A stretch of DNA of 64,000 bases from Actinacidiphila acididurans (GTDB taxonomy: Bacteria > Actinomycetota > Actinomycetes > Streptomycetales > Streptomycetaceae). Location: assembly GCF_016918855.1 (NCBI RefSeq), contig NZ_JADKYB010000011.1, positions 124,001-188,000 on the forward strand, in the 5' to 3' direction. Below the pieces are notes generated by a model that made no database searches, was not told the origin of the DNA, and saw only the letters and a program-made list of their open reading frames with translations. Below are positions 8,357 to 16,750 of this stretch, in pieces; position 1 is the stretch's first letter, and each line of letters opens with the position of its first letter. The position numbers and the translations under genes were made by a program.

Positions 8357-9210
8357 CTGCTCAAGATCAGAACACGCCCGAGGAACCACAAGGACCCCTC
8401 GTCGCGCTCAGCGGCGTGTCCAAGGCGTACGGGAACGTCCTGGCGCTGCGGGACGTATCCCTGGACGTGCATGCCGGAGAGGTCACCTGTGTCCTCGGCG
8501 ACAACGGCGCGGGGAAATCCACCCTGATCAAGATCATCGCCGGGGTGCATCCGCACGACTCCGGCACCTACACCGTCGCGGGCACCCCGGTGCGGCACGC
8601 CTCGCCGCGCGAGGCCCTGGACCACGGCATCGCCACCGTCCACCAGGACCTCGCGGTGGTGCCGCTGATGCCGGTGTGGCGGAACTTCTTCCTCGGCTCC
8701 GAGCCGGTCAAGGGCCGCGGGCCGCTGCGCCGCCTGGACGTGGCCACCATGCGCGCCACCACCCGCACCGCGCTGCTGCGGTTCGGCATCGACCTGCGCG
8801 ACGTGGACCAGCCGATCGGCACCCTGTCCGGCGGCGAGCGGCAGTGCGTGGCCATCGCGCGGGCCGTCCACTTCGGCGCCCAAGTGCTGGTGCTGGACGA
8901 ACCCACCGCGGCGCTGGGCGTACGGCAGTCCGGAATGGTGCTGCGGTACGTGGCCGCCGCGCGCGACGCGGGGCTCGGCGTGGTGCTGATCACGCACAAT
9001 CCGCACCACGCCTACCTGGTCGGAGACCGATTCGTCCTCCTCAAGCGCGGCGCCATGGCGGGCAGCCACCTGAAGAAGGACATTACGCTGGACGCGCTGA
9101 CCCGGCAGATGTCCGGGGGCAGCGAGCTGGACGAACTGACCCATGAGCTGAGCCGCACGCCGGCCGCCACCGGACCCGTGGCCGCCACCGACCCGGAGAC
9201 CACCGCTTGA
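8353..9210 (+). CDS. Sugar ABC transporter ATP-binding protein, single-domain
   Basis: A 285-residue ABC ATPase with one nucleotide-binding domain: Walker A GDNGAGKSTLIK near residue 58, Q-loop HQDLAVVPLMP, signature LSGGERQC, Walker B VLVLDEPTAAL and switch His in LITHNPHHAY. RbsA/XylG/MglA partners of this permease family normally carry two fused ATPase domains in about 500 residues. This is the half-size form also known for FrcA-type fructose importers, so it should act as a dimer. The ATG overlaps the permease stop by four bases, and the stop overlaps the next start (TTGA). Confidence 0.94.
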   Translation: MTAQDQNTPEEPQGPLVALSGVSKAYGNVLALRDVSLDVHAGEVTCVLGDNGAGKSTLIKIIAGVHPHDSGTYTVAGTPVRHASPREALDHGIATVHQDLAVVPLMPVWRNFFLGSEPVKGRGPLRRLDVATMRATTRTALLRFGIDLRDVDQPIGTLSGGERQCVAIARAVHFGAQVLVLDEPTAALGVRQSGMVLRYVAAARDAGLGVVLITHNPHHAYLVGDRFVLLKRGAMAGSHLKKDITLDALTRQMSGGSELDELTHELSRTPAATGPVAATDPETTA

Positions 9211-10364
9211 GTGCCAATCGTGAACGTGTCTACCGCACCAGTGCCGCCAGGGCGACGGTGTGGCGGAACCTCAACGCCGCCCGCGGCACGGACCGCCGTG
9301 AGCGCCGTTCGCACCTGTCCGCCCCCCGCGTCCCCACCGTCGGCATCGACATCGGCGGCACCAAGGTGATGGCCGGCGTGGTGGACGCCGACGGCAACAT
9401 CCTGGAGAAGCTGCGCACCGAGACCCCGGACAAGTCCAAGAGCCCCAAGGTGGTCGAGGACACCATCGTGGAGCTGGTGCTGGACCTGTCCGAGCGGCAC
9501 GACGTGCACGCGGTGGGCATCGGCGCCGCCGGCTGGGTGGACGCCGACCGCTCCCGGGTGCTGTTCGCCCCGCACCTGGCCTGGCGGGACGAGCCGCTGC
9601 GCGACCGGCTCGCCGAGCGGCTGCTGGTCCCGGTCATGGTCGACAACGACGCGAACACCGCCGCCTGGGCGGAGTGGCGGTTCGGCGCGGCCCGCGGCGA
9701 GCCCGACCTGGTGATGATCACCCTCGGCACCGGCATCGGCGGCGCCATACTGGAGGACGGCCGGGTCAAGCGCGGCCGCTTCGGGGTGGCGGGTGAGTTC
9801 GGCCACATGCAGGTGGTGCCCGGCGGCCACCGCTGCCCGTGCGGCAACCGCGGCTGCTGGGAGCAGTACAGCTCGGGCAACGCCCTGGTGCGCGAGGCCC
9901 GCGAACTGGCCGCCGCCGACTCCCCGGTGGCGTACGGGATCATCGACCGGGTCGGCGGCAGCATCCGCGACATCACCGGGCCGCTGATCACCGAACTGGC
10001 CCGGCAGGGCGACGCGATGTGCGTGGAGCTGTTCCAGGACATCGGCCAGTGGCTGGGCGTCGGCATCGCCAACCTGGCCGCCGCCCTGGACCCGTCCTGC
10101 TTCGTCATCGGCGGCGGTGTCAGCGCGGCCGACGACCTGCTGATCGCCCCGGCCCGGGACGCCTTCCGGCGCACCCTGACCGGCCGCGGCTACCGGCCCG
10201 AGGCCCGGATAGTGCGCGCCGAACTCGGCCCGGAGGCCGGCATGGTCGGCGCCGCGGACCTGGCCCGGCTGGTGGCCCGCAGGTTCCGCCGCGCCAACCG
10301 GCGCCGCGTGGAGCGCTACGAGCGCTACGGCTGGGCCTACGGACGCCAGGCGGCCGACTCGTGA
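9207..10364 (+). CDS. ROK family sugar kinase (glucokinase-like)
   Basis: A 385-residue ROK kinase that should phosphorylate the sugar brought in by the adjacent importer. The ATP-binding VGIDIGGTKV motif lies near residue 47, followed by VDNDANTAAWAEW, the glycine-rich LGTGIGGAI, the ROK zinc site H-x(7-9)-C-x-C-G-x2-G-C (GGHRCPCGNRGCWEQYSSG) and a C-terminal IGGGVS. About 45 basic residues precede the kinase fold, more than in classical GlkA but too few for the winged-helix domain of ROK repressors. The TTG start at 9207 overlaps the ATPase stop; this coupling is the reason for choosing it. Glucose is the default substrate guess. Confidence 0.9.
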   Translation: MSANRERVYRTSAARATVWRNLNAARGTDRRERRSHLSAPRVPTVGIDIGGTKVMAGVVDADGNILEKLRTETPDKSKSPKVVEDTIVELVLDLSERHDVHAVGIGAAGWVDADRSRVLFAPHLAWRDEPLRDRLAERLLVPVMVDNDANTAAWAEWRFGAARGEPDLVMITLGTGIGGAILEDGRVKRGRFGVAGEFGHMQVVPGGHRCPCGNRGCWEQYSSGNALVREARELAAADSPVAYGIIDRVGGSIRDITGPLITELARQGDAMCVELFQDIGQWLGVGIANLAAALDPSCFVIGGGVSAADDLLIAPARDAFRRTLTGRGYRPEARIVRAELGPEAGMVGAADLARLVARRFRRANRRRVERYERYGWAYGRQAADS

Positions 10365-11113
10365 CGACGACCCCGCACCGCGCCGACGACCTCGGCACCG
10401 AGACCCTCACCCCCGACGTCGCCCCTGATGTCACCGCCGACGACCTCGGTACCGGCGGTCCCACCGACGACGACAGGGGAGGCGACGACTCCTCCGGCGG
10501 CGAACCACCCGCCGCCGCGCCCCCGGCCGGGCCGGGCGACCCCACCGCGCCGGACGCGACCACCGACACCGACCCGCCGCCGCGCACCCCGCCGCGCTGG
10601 GTGCGCTGGATCGTGGTGCCGCTGCTGATCCTGGTCCCGCTCGGCTACGTGCTCATCTCCGCCGACCAGAGCCGGGACGGCGGCGCCGAGCAGGAGGCGC
10701 TGGCCGCCGCCAAGCACATGCTCCCGGAGGTGCCCAGCCAGTTGCTGCGCCGCATCTACCAGGTGCCGATCCCCGACGGCACGGTCGGCGACGCGTACAT
10801 GGAGACCAACAGCTGGGACCGCAGCTCCTTCTACTGCCAGTTCACCACCAGCGCCGGCGGCCTGGACACCTTCCTCGCCCAGATCGGCACCAGCCGCTCC
10901 GCGCTGACCGACGGCGAGGTCGCGATCTCGGCCGCCCAGGCCCGCGCCGCCGGCTGGAGCTTCCCGGCCGGCCGGGCCTTCGCCGGGGAACACCTGCACC
11001 AGGTCGGCGACAAACCCGACCACGACATCACCGTGGACCTGAACAACCCCGAGGCCCCGGTCGTGTATGTGGTGTCCACTGTCAACTTCCAGCACGGCTT
11101 CGAGGGCGGCTGA
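10361..11113 (+). CDS. Single-pass membrane protein of unknown function in the sugar operon
   Basis: I do not recognise a named family. The 250-residue protein has a disordered N-terminal third rich in Asp, Pro and Gly (about 85 residues), a basic stop-transfer RWVRW followed by one transmembrane helix IVVPLLILVPLGYVLISA, then an outside domain of about 140 residues that includes YMETNSWDRSSFYCQF and ends near VVSTVNFQHGFEGG. The GTG overlaps the ROK kinase stop (GTGA), so it is translated with the importer operon. It might be an accessory or sensor of the transporter, but nothing in the sequence proves a role. Confidence 0.8.
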   Translation: MTTTPHRADDLGTETLTPDVAPDVTADDLGTGGPTDDDRGGDDSSGGEPPAAAPPAGPGDPTAPDATTDTDPPPRTPPRWVRWIVVPLLILVPLGYVLISADQSRDGGAEQEALAAAKHMLPEVPSQLLRRIYQVPIPDGTVGDAYMETNSWDRSSFYCQFTTSAGGLDTFLAQIGTSRSALTDGEVAISAAQARAAGWSFPAGRAFAGEHLHQVGDKPDHDITVDLNNPEAPVVYVVSTVNFQHGFEGG

Positions 11114-11146
11114 CGCCACGGCCGGTTCACTCGATAGCGTGAGGCG

Positions 11147-12442
11147 ATGAGCGAGGCAACCGAAGAGACCGGGTTCGACACCGGGTACGACGACGCGTAC
11201 GAGGACCTGCTGCAGCCGCCGCTGCAGTACCGGTTCGACGGCCCGGACGACGCACCCGTGCTGGTGCTCGGACCGGCGCTGGGCGCCACCTGGCACATGT
11301 GGGACCGCCAGTTGCCCGTGCTGGGCGACACCTGGCGGCTCCTGCGGTACGAACTGCCCGGGCACGGCGGTGCCCCGGCCGAAGCCGCCTCCTCGGTCGA
11401 CGACCTGGCCCGGCGGCTGCTGGCCGTGCTCGACGACGAGGGCATCGACACCTTCGGCTACGCCGGTTGCGGACTGGGCGCGGCCGTGGGCGCCCGGCTG
11501 GCCCTGCTGCGGCCGGACCGGGTCGCCGCGCTCGCCCTGGTCTCGGCCGCCGCTCGGTACGGCAGCTCCGACACCTGGCGGCAGCGCGGCGTGGTGGTCC
11601 GGGCGGGCGGGCTGGACCGTACCGCCACCGCCACCCCCGGGCGGTGGTTCACCGAGGCGTTCCTGGCCACCCAGCCGGCCATCGTGGAGTGGACCGTGCA
11701 GATGGTCCGCACCACGGACGCGGCCTGCTACGTGGCCGCCTGCGAGGCCCTGGCCGCCTTCGACATCCGCGACTCGCTGGGCAGCATCAGCGTGCCGACC
11801 CTGGTGGTGGCCGGCGCCGACGACACCGAGACGCCGCCGGCCGACGCCCGGCTGCTGGTGGCCGGCATCCCCGACGCGCGCCTGGCGGTGGTGCCCGCCA
11901 CCGGGCACCTGGCGCCGGTGGAGGAGCCGAGCGCGGTCGGCGACCTGCTGCTGCGGCACTTCGAGAGCGCCTGGGCCGAGCGCACCCCGCCCGTCCCCTT
12001 CGCCCCGGCGCCGCCGCCGGTGCCGCCGCGCCCGGCCGTCCCGCCGCCGGCCGCGGTCCCCGTACCGGACCGGTACGAGGAGGGGCTGCGGCTGCGCCGG
12101 GACCTGCTGGGCGAGGCGGACGCGGCGGCGGCCGCCTCCGCGGGCGGCGGGTTCGGCGGGGACTTCGAGCAGTTCGCCACCCGCTGGGCGTGGGGCGAGA
12201 CCTGGTCCCGCCCGGGCCTGGACCGCAAGGCCCGCAGCCTGGTCGCGCTGACCGCGCTGACCGCGAGCGGGCAGCTCGCCGAGGTGGCCGGCCACACCCG
12301 GGCCGCACTGCGCAGCGGCCTGACCCCGGCCGAGATCGAGGAAACGTTGCTGCATACAGCCCTCTACTGCGGTCTGCCCGCCGCCCGGGCCGCGCTGGCG
12401 GCCGCGCGGACCGCGATCGAGGAGGAGACCGGAGGGGCGTGA
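11147..12442 (+). CDS. PcaL-like fusion: alpha/beta hydrolase plus carboxymuconolactone decarboxylase domain
   Basis: A 431-residue fusion. Residues 25-260 are an alpha/beta hydrolase of the 3-oxoadipate enol-lactonase type; after a Pro-rich linker (around 285-310), residues 330-425 are a carboxymuconolactone decarboxylase/AhpD-like domain (ARSLVALTALTASGQ, EIEETLLHTALYCGLPAARAAL). Classical PcaL fuses the same two activities of the protocatechuate branch of beta-ketoadipate catabolism. Here the nucleophile elbow reads A-G-C-G-L-G with Gly109 where the family has Ser, while the acid (DDTETPP) and His (TGHLAPVEEP) remain. No other pca gene is in the window. Domain calls are firm; enol-lactonase activity is doubtful. 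Confidence 0.85.
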   Translation: MSEATEETGFDTGYDDAYEDLLQPPLQYRFDGPDDAPVLVLGPALGATWHMWDRQLPVLGDTWRLLRYELPGHGGAPAEAASSVDDLARRLLAVLDDEGIDTFGYAGCGLGAAVGARLALLRPDRVAALALVSAAARYGSSDTWRQRGVVVRAGGLDRTATATPGRWFTEAFLATQPAIVEWTVQMVRTTDAACYVAACEALAAFDIRDSLGSISVPTLVVAGADDTETPPADARLLVAGIPDARLAVVPATGHLAPVEEPSAVGDLLLRHFESAWAERTPPVPFAPAPPPVPPRPAVPPPAAVPVPDRYEEGLRLRRDLLGEADAAAAASAGGGFGGDFEQFATRWAWGETWSRPGLDRKARSLVALTALTASGQLAEVAGHTRAALRSGLTPAEIEETLLHTALYCGLPAARAALAAARTAIEEETGGA

Positions 12443-12477
12443 GGACCGGCGGGACGGCGGGGGGCAGGATGGGCGCC

Positions 12478-13116
12478 ATGAAGCTGACCAAGAAACGGCA
12501 CTCCTGCGTGCGGCTGGAGAAGGACGGACGCACCCTGGTCATCGACCCGGGCACCTTCAGCGAGGAGGACGCGGCGGTCGGCGCCGACGCCGTCCTCGTC
12601 ACCCACGAGCACCTGGACCACTTCAACGAGGACCGGCTGCGGGCCGGCCTGGAGGCCAATCCGGCCGCCGAGCTGTGGACCCTGGCCAGCGTCGCCGACC
12701 AGGTCTCGGCCGCCTTCCCGGGCCGGGTGCACACCGTCGGCGAGGGCGACGCCTTCACCGCGGCCGGCTTCGAGGTCCAGGTGTACGGGCAGCTGCACGC
12801 CGTCATCCACCCCGACATCCCGCGGATCACCAACGTCGGCTACCTGGTCGACGGCTCCGTCTTCCACCCCGGCGACGCGCTGACCGTGCCCGGGCAGCGG
12901 ATCGACACCCTGCTGCTGCCCGTGCACGCGCCCTGGAACAAGATCGCCGAGGTGATCGACTACGTCCGCGCGGTCAACCCGCGGCGCGCCGTCGACGTGC
13001 ACGACTCCCTGCTCACCGAGCTGGCCCGGCCCATCTACGACATGCAGATCGGCGCCCTGGGCGGCGCCGAGCACGTCCGCCTGGCCCCCGGCGAGCAGCT
13101 CCCGGACGAGGCCTGA
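12478..13116 (+). CDS. Metallo-beta-lactamase-fold hydrolase (UlaG/UPF0173-like)
   Basis: A 212-residue small MBL-fold protein beginning MKLTKKRHSCVRLEKDGRTL. The metal-binding THEHLDHF (HxHxDH) is near residue 40, a second metal His is in YGQLHAVIH, and FHPGDALTVPG supplies the Asp ligand. This size class includes UlaG-type lactonases and many unassigned hydrolases; the substrate is unknown. The ATG at 12478 gives the family-typical N-terminus; the in-frame ATG at 12469 is possible and has the better-placed G-rich site. It follows the PcaL-like gene by 35 bases in the same direction. Confidence 0.88.
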   Translation: MKLTKKRHSCVRLEKDGRTLVIDPGTFSEEDAAVGADAVLVTHEHLDHFNEDRLRAGLEANPAAELWTLASVADQVSAAFPGRVHTVGEGDAFTAAGFEVQVYGQLHAVIHPDIPRITNVGYLVDGSVFHPGDALTVPGQRIDTLLLPVHAPWNKIAEVIDYVRAVNPRRAVDVHDSLLTELARPIYDMQIGALGGAEHVRLAPGEQLPDEA

Positions 13117-13118
13117 GC

Positions 13119-13207
13119 CCGGACCCGGAAGGGGACCCGAACCGGGCTCCGAAACGGGCCCGAACCGGGTCCTGAAACGGACCTGAACCGGGACCTGAAC
13201 CGGGATT
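13119..13207. repeat. Short tandem repeats GAACCGGG with 11-12 base spacing
   Basis: At least six copies of GAACCGGG or GAAACGG(G/A) separated by three or four bases fill the gap between the MBL-fold gene and exonuclease III. Several halves are mutually complementary (CCCG/CGGG), so the region can fold. It may end the upstream transcript. Confidence 0.7.
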
Positions 13208-13235
13208 GTCGGACCCAACCGCTAGGTTGGTGGAC

Positions 13236-14045
13236 ATGCGGATCGCCACCTGGAACATCAACTCCATCACCGCCCGCCTGCCCCGGCTGCTGGCCTGGCT
13301 GGAGAGCAGCGGCACCGACGTGCTGTGCGTCCAGGAGACCAAGTGCACCGCCGAGCAGTTCCCGGCCGCGGAGCTGCGCGAGCTGGGGTACGAGGCGGCG
13401 GTCAACGCCGACGGGCGGTGGAACGGGGTGGCGGTGATATCCCGGGTGGGCCTGGACGAGGTGGTCCTCGGCCTGCCCGGCGACCCGGGCTACGAGGGCG
13501 CCACCGAGCCGCGGGCGGTCTCCGCCACCTGCGGCCCGGTCCGCGTCTGGTCGGTGTACGTGCCCAACGGCCGCGAGATCGGCCACGCGCACTACAGCTA
13601 CAAGCTCGCCTGGTTCGAGGCGCTGACCGCGGCGGTGTCCGCGGACGCGGCCGGCCCGCGCCCCTTCGCGATCCTCGGCGACTACAACGTGGCACCCACC
13701 GACGAGGACGTCTTCGACCCGGCGTTCTTCGAGGGGCAGACCCACGTCACCCCCGCCGAGCGGGAGGCGCTGGCCGCGCTGCGCGGGACCGGCCTGAGCG
13801 ACGTGGTGCCGCGCCCGCTGAAGTACGACCGGCCGTACACCTACTGGGACTACCGCCAGCTCAGCTTCCCCAAGAACAAGGGCATGCGCATCGACCTCGT
13901 CTACGGCAACGAGACCTTCGCCAAGGCGGTCGGTGACGCGTACGTGGACCGCGAGGAGCGCAAGGGCAAGGGCGCCTCGGACCACGCCCCGGTGGTGGTG
14001 GACCTGGAGGTGGACCCGGAGCGGGCCGGGGACCTGGCGGGGTGA
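13236..14045 (+). CDS. xth: Exodeoxyribonuclease III
   Basis: A 269-residue Mg-dependent exonuclease/AP endonuclease of base-excision repair. The endonuclease/exonuclease/phosphatase fold is complete: MRIATWNINSI at the start, QETKC carrying the metal Glu near residue 34, GRWNGVAVISR, SVYVPNG, LGDYNVAPTDEDVFDP (Asp/Asn pair) and the final SDHAPVVVDL. The ATG at 13236 starts the first beta strand exactly where the family does. There is only a weak G-rich site upstream, so the transcript leader may be very short. It is a single gene between repeat DNA and a 148-base gap. Confidence 0.95.
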   Translation: MRIATWNINSITARLPRLLAWLESSGTDVLCVQETKCTAEQFPAAELRELGYEAAVNADGRWNGVAVISRVGLDEVVLGLPGDPGYEGATEPRAVSATCGPVRVWSVYVPNGREIGHAHYSYKLAWFEALTAAVSADAAGPRPFAILGDYNVAPTDEDVFDPAFFEGQTHVTPAEREALAALRGTGLSDVVPRPLKYDRPYTYWDYRQLSFPKNKGMRIDLVYGNETFAKAVGDAYVDREERKGKGASDHAPVVVDLEVDPERAGDLAG

Positions 14046-14193
14046 ACCGTCCTCACCACGGCGGGGGACCGCCACGGGCGTGTCAGCCCGGAACGGGCGG
14101 CGCCGCCCCGCGCCCGGTGCATGATGGCGCCACGGGGATACCCACCACACCCTGACGCTCCCTCATCCACCAGCTTCGCACCGGAGGCACGAC

Positions 14194-14445
14194 GTGGACT
14201 CCCTTCAGCAGCTTCCGAACATCGGGGCCGTGCTCGCCGACCGGCTGCGCCGCGCCGGCGTGGGCGACGCGGGCGAACTGCGCCGCCTGGGCTCGGGCCG
14301 GGCCTTCGAGAAGATCCGGCCCGAGCTGCCCGAGGACGCCCGCACCCACACCCTGCTGGCGCTGGAAGGCGCGCTGCGGGGCATGCGGTGGACCGCGATC
14401 CCGCAGACCGAGCGGGATACGCTGGTCAGCCGGGTGCTGGGCTGA
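14194..14445 (+). CDS. Stand-alone TfoX/Sxy C-terminal-domain protein
   Basis: An 83-residue protein made only of the TfoX C-terminal helix-hairpin-helix-like domain: MDSLQQLPNIGAVLADRLRRAGV, then GELRRLGSGRAFEKIRP and EGALRGMRWTAIP. In gamma-proteobacteria this domain is attached to the competence regulator TfoX/Sxy; the lone version is common in actinobacteria and its role is unknown. The GTG at 14194 has GGAGG six bases upstream. Its coding end is 71 bases before an orphan ABC ATPase. Confidence 0.85.
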   Translation: MDSLQQLPNIGAVLADRLRRAGVGDAGELRRLGSGRAFEKIRPELPEDARTHTLLALEGALRGMRWTAIPQTERDTLVSRVLG

Positions 14446-14516
14446 CCGCACCCCCGGGTGCGCCGGCCGGCCGCCGCACCCGGCAGGCGCCGGCCGGGCG
14501 GGACGGACGGGAGAGC

Positions 14517-15254
14517 GTGGAACCACTGATCGTCCTCAGCGGCGTCAACAAGTACTTCGGTGACCTGCACGTGCTGCGGGACATCGACCTGACCGTGCGG
14601 CGCGGCGAGGTGGTGACCGTCCTCGGCCCGTCCGGCTCGGGCAAGTCCACGCTGTGCCGGACCATCAACCGGCTGGAGCCGGTGGACTCCGGGACCGTCG
14701 CCGTGGACGGCAGGCCGCTGCCGGCCGGCGGCCCCGAGCTGGCCGAGCTGCGCGCCGACGTCGGCATGGTCTTCCAGTCCTTCAACCTCTTCTCGCATCG
14801 CACCGTGCTGGAGAACGTCACCCTCGCCCCGATCAGGGTGCGCGGCCGGGACAAGGCCGAGGCCGAGCGCCGCGCCCGGGAACTGCTGGCCCGGGTCGGC
14901 GTCACCGGCCAGGACGAGAAGTACCCGCGGCAGCTCTCCGGCGGCCAGCAGCAGCGCGTCGCCATCGCCCGGGCCCTGGCCATGGACCCCAAAGCGCTGC
15001 TCTTCGACGAGCCCACTTCCGCGCTCGACCCCGAGATGATCAACGAGGTGCTCGAGGTCATGCGCGACCTCGCCGCCGGCGGCATGACCATGCTGGTCGT
15101 CACCCACGAAATGGGCTTCGCCCGATCGGCCGCGGACCGCGTGATCTTCATGGCCGACGGCCGCATACTCGAAGATCAGCCGCCCGAGCAGTTCTTCACG
15201 TCCCCCGCGACCGACCGCGCCCGCGACTTCCTGGCCAAGATCCTGCGGCACTGA
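14517..15254 (+). CDS. Polar amino acid type ABC transporter ATP-binding protein (GlnQ/GluA-like)
   Basis: A 245-residue ABC ATPase of the PAAT importer class. Walker A is GPSGSGKSTLCR, Q-loop MVFQSFNLFSHRTVLENV, signature LSGGQQQRVAIARAL, Walker B ALLFDEPTSALDPE, switch VTHEMGFAR. The V-F-Q-x-F-N-L-F string is diagnostic for glutamine/glutamate-type importers. No binding protein or permease gene adjoins it, so it is an orphan and must work with subunits encoded elsewhere. The GTG at 14517 is preceded by GGGAGA. It ends 122 bases before the NADH dehydrogenase gene. Confidence 0.93.
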   Translation: MEPLIVLSGVNKYFGDLHVLRDIDLTVRRGEVVTVLGPSGSGKSTLCRTINRLEPVDSGTVAVDGRPLPAGGPELAELRADVGMVFQSFNLFSHRTVLENVTLAPIRVRGRDKAEAERRARELLARVGVTGQDEKYPRQLSGGQQQRVAIARALAMDPKALLFDEPTSALDPEMINEVLEVMRDLAAGGMTMLVVTHEMGFARSAADRVIFMADGRILEDQPPEQFFTSPATDRARDFLAKILRH

Positions 15255-15376
15255 GGCCCGCTCGGACGCGGGTCCGCGGGCGGAAGGCCCGTCCACGCTG
15301 CCGGAAACCCGCGGAGCAGTGCGTTCCGTTTGGGGCGGGCGCGGTCGGGCAGCCGGTCGGGGAGGAAGGAGCTCCC

Positions 15377-16750
15377 ATGACCCGATCCCGAGTCGTGATC
15401 GTGGGCGCCGGTTTCGCCGGGTATCAGGCCGCCCGCGGGCTGATCCGGCACCGCGCGATGCGCGAGGAGACCGAGATCGTCCTGATCAACCCCACCGACT
15501 ACTTCCTGTACCTCCCCCTGCTGCCGCAGGTCGCGGCCGGTCTGCTGGAACCGCGCCGGGTCTCCGTCTCGCTCCTGGCCACCCTGCCCGGGGTCCGGCT
15601 GGTGCTCGGCGAGGTCGACGGGGTGGACCTGGAGCGGCGCTCGGTGACGTACACCGGCCCCGAGGGGGACCGGGGCACCATGGGCTACGACCGGCTGCTG
15701 CTCACCGTGGGCAGCGTCAACAAGCTGCTCCCGGTCCCGGGCGTCGCCGAGCACGCGCACGGCTTCCGGGGCCTGCCCGAGGCGCTGTACCTGCGCGACC
15801 ACATCACCCGGCAGATAGAGCTGGCCGCCGGCACCGACGACCCCGAGGAGTGCGCCGCGCGCTGCGCCTTCGTGGTGGTGGGCGCCGGCTACACCGGCAC
15901 CGAGGTGGCCGCGCACGGCAAGCTCTACACCGACGTCCTCGCCCGCCGGCACCCCGTCCTGCGCCACCGCGACCTCCCGCGCTGGCTCCTGCTCGACATC
16001 GCCGACCGGGTGCTGCCCGAACTGGACCCGCGGCTGTCCCGCACCGCCGACCGCGTGCTGCGGCAGCGCGGCGTGGACGTACGCACCGGGCACTCGGTCA
16101 AGGAGGCGACCCGGGACGGGGTGCTGCTCGACACCGGCGAGTCCGTGCCCACCCGCACCCTGGTGTGGTGCGTGGGCGTACGCCCCGACCCGCTGGTCTC
16201 CGCGGTCGGGCTGCCGGAGGAGCGGGGCCGCCTGGTGGTCGGCCCCGACCTGATGGTCCCCGACCACCCCGACGTGTACGCGGCCGGTGACGCCGCGGCC
16301 GTACCGGACCTGACCCGGCCCGGCGCGTACACCCCGATGACCGCCCAGCACGCCTCCCGTCAGGGGAAGACCGCCGCCCGCAACATCGCCGCCTCGTACG
16401 GCTTCGGCGAGGCCGCCGCCTACCGCCACCACGACCTGGGCTTCGCCGTGGACCTCGGCGGGGTCAAGGCCGCCGCGAACCCGCTGGGCATGCCGCTGTC
16501 CGGGCCCGCCGCGGGCGCGGTCACCCGCGGCTACCACCTGCTGGCACTGCCCGGCGCGGGCAACCGGATCCGGGTCACCGCCGACTGGCTGCTGGACGCG
16601 GTACTGCCCCGCCAGTCGGTGCAGCTCGGCCTGGTCCGCTCCTGGGCGGTCCCGCTGGACACCGCCGCTCCCGAACTTCCGCGCCGGCCCGCGCAGGTCG
16701 CCCCGCACCCGGCCGGCCCCCATCCCCCGAAAGGAGATCCACCCTCATGA
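15377..16750 (+). CDS. ndh: Type II NADH dehydrogenase (NDH-2) family FAD oxidoreductase
   Basis: A 457-residue flavoprotein with two dinucleotide folds: FAD site VVIVGAGFAGYQAA at residues 6-19 and NAD(P)H site FVVVGAGYTGTEVAA near residue 160; the C-terminal FAD contact is DVYAAGDAAAVPD near 300. NDH-2 enzymes pass electrons from NADH to menaquinone without pumping protons and sit on the membrane by amphipathic C-terminal helices; the region after residue 380 fits that. AGGAAGGAG upstream supports the ATG at 15377. Its stop overlaps the transketolase ATG by four bases, an unusual pairing of respiration with the pentose phosphate pathway. Confidence 0.9.
   Translation: MTRSRVVIVGAGFAGYQAARGLIRHRAMREETEIVLINPTDYFLYLPLLPQVAAGLLEPRRVSVSLLATLPGVRLVLGEVDGVDLERRSVTYTGPEGDRGTMGYDRLLLTVGSVNKLLPVPGVAEHAHGFRGLPEALYLRDHITRQIELAAGTDDPEECAARCAFVVVGAGYTGTEVAAHGKLYTDVLARRHPVLRHRDLPRWLLLDIADRVLPELDPRLSRTADRVLRQRGVDVRTGHSVKEATRDGVLLDTGESVPTRTLVWCVGVRPDPLVSAVGLPEERGRLVVGPDLMVPDHPDVYAAGDAAAVPDLTRPGAYTPMTAQHASRQGKTAARNIAASYGFGEAAAYRHHDLGFAVDLGGVKAAANPLGMPLSGPAAGAVTRGYHLLALPGAGNRIRVTADWLLDAVLPRQSVQLGLVRSWAVPLDTAAPELPRRPAQVAPHPAGPHPPKGDPPS

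Noticed and set aside
14095..14108. GGGCGGCGCCGCCC palindrome after exonuclease III
   Set aside because: It has no loop and such GC palindromes are common by chance at this base composition.
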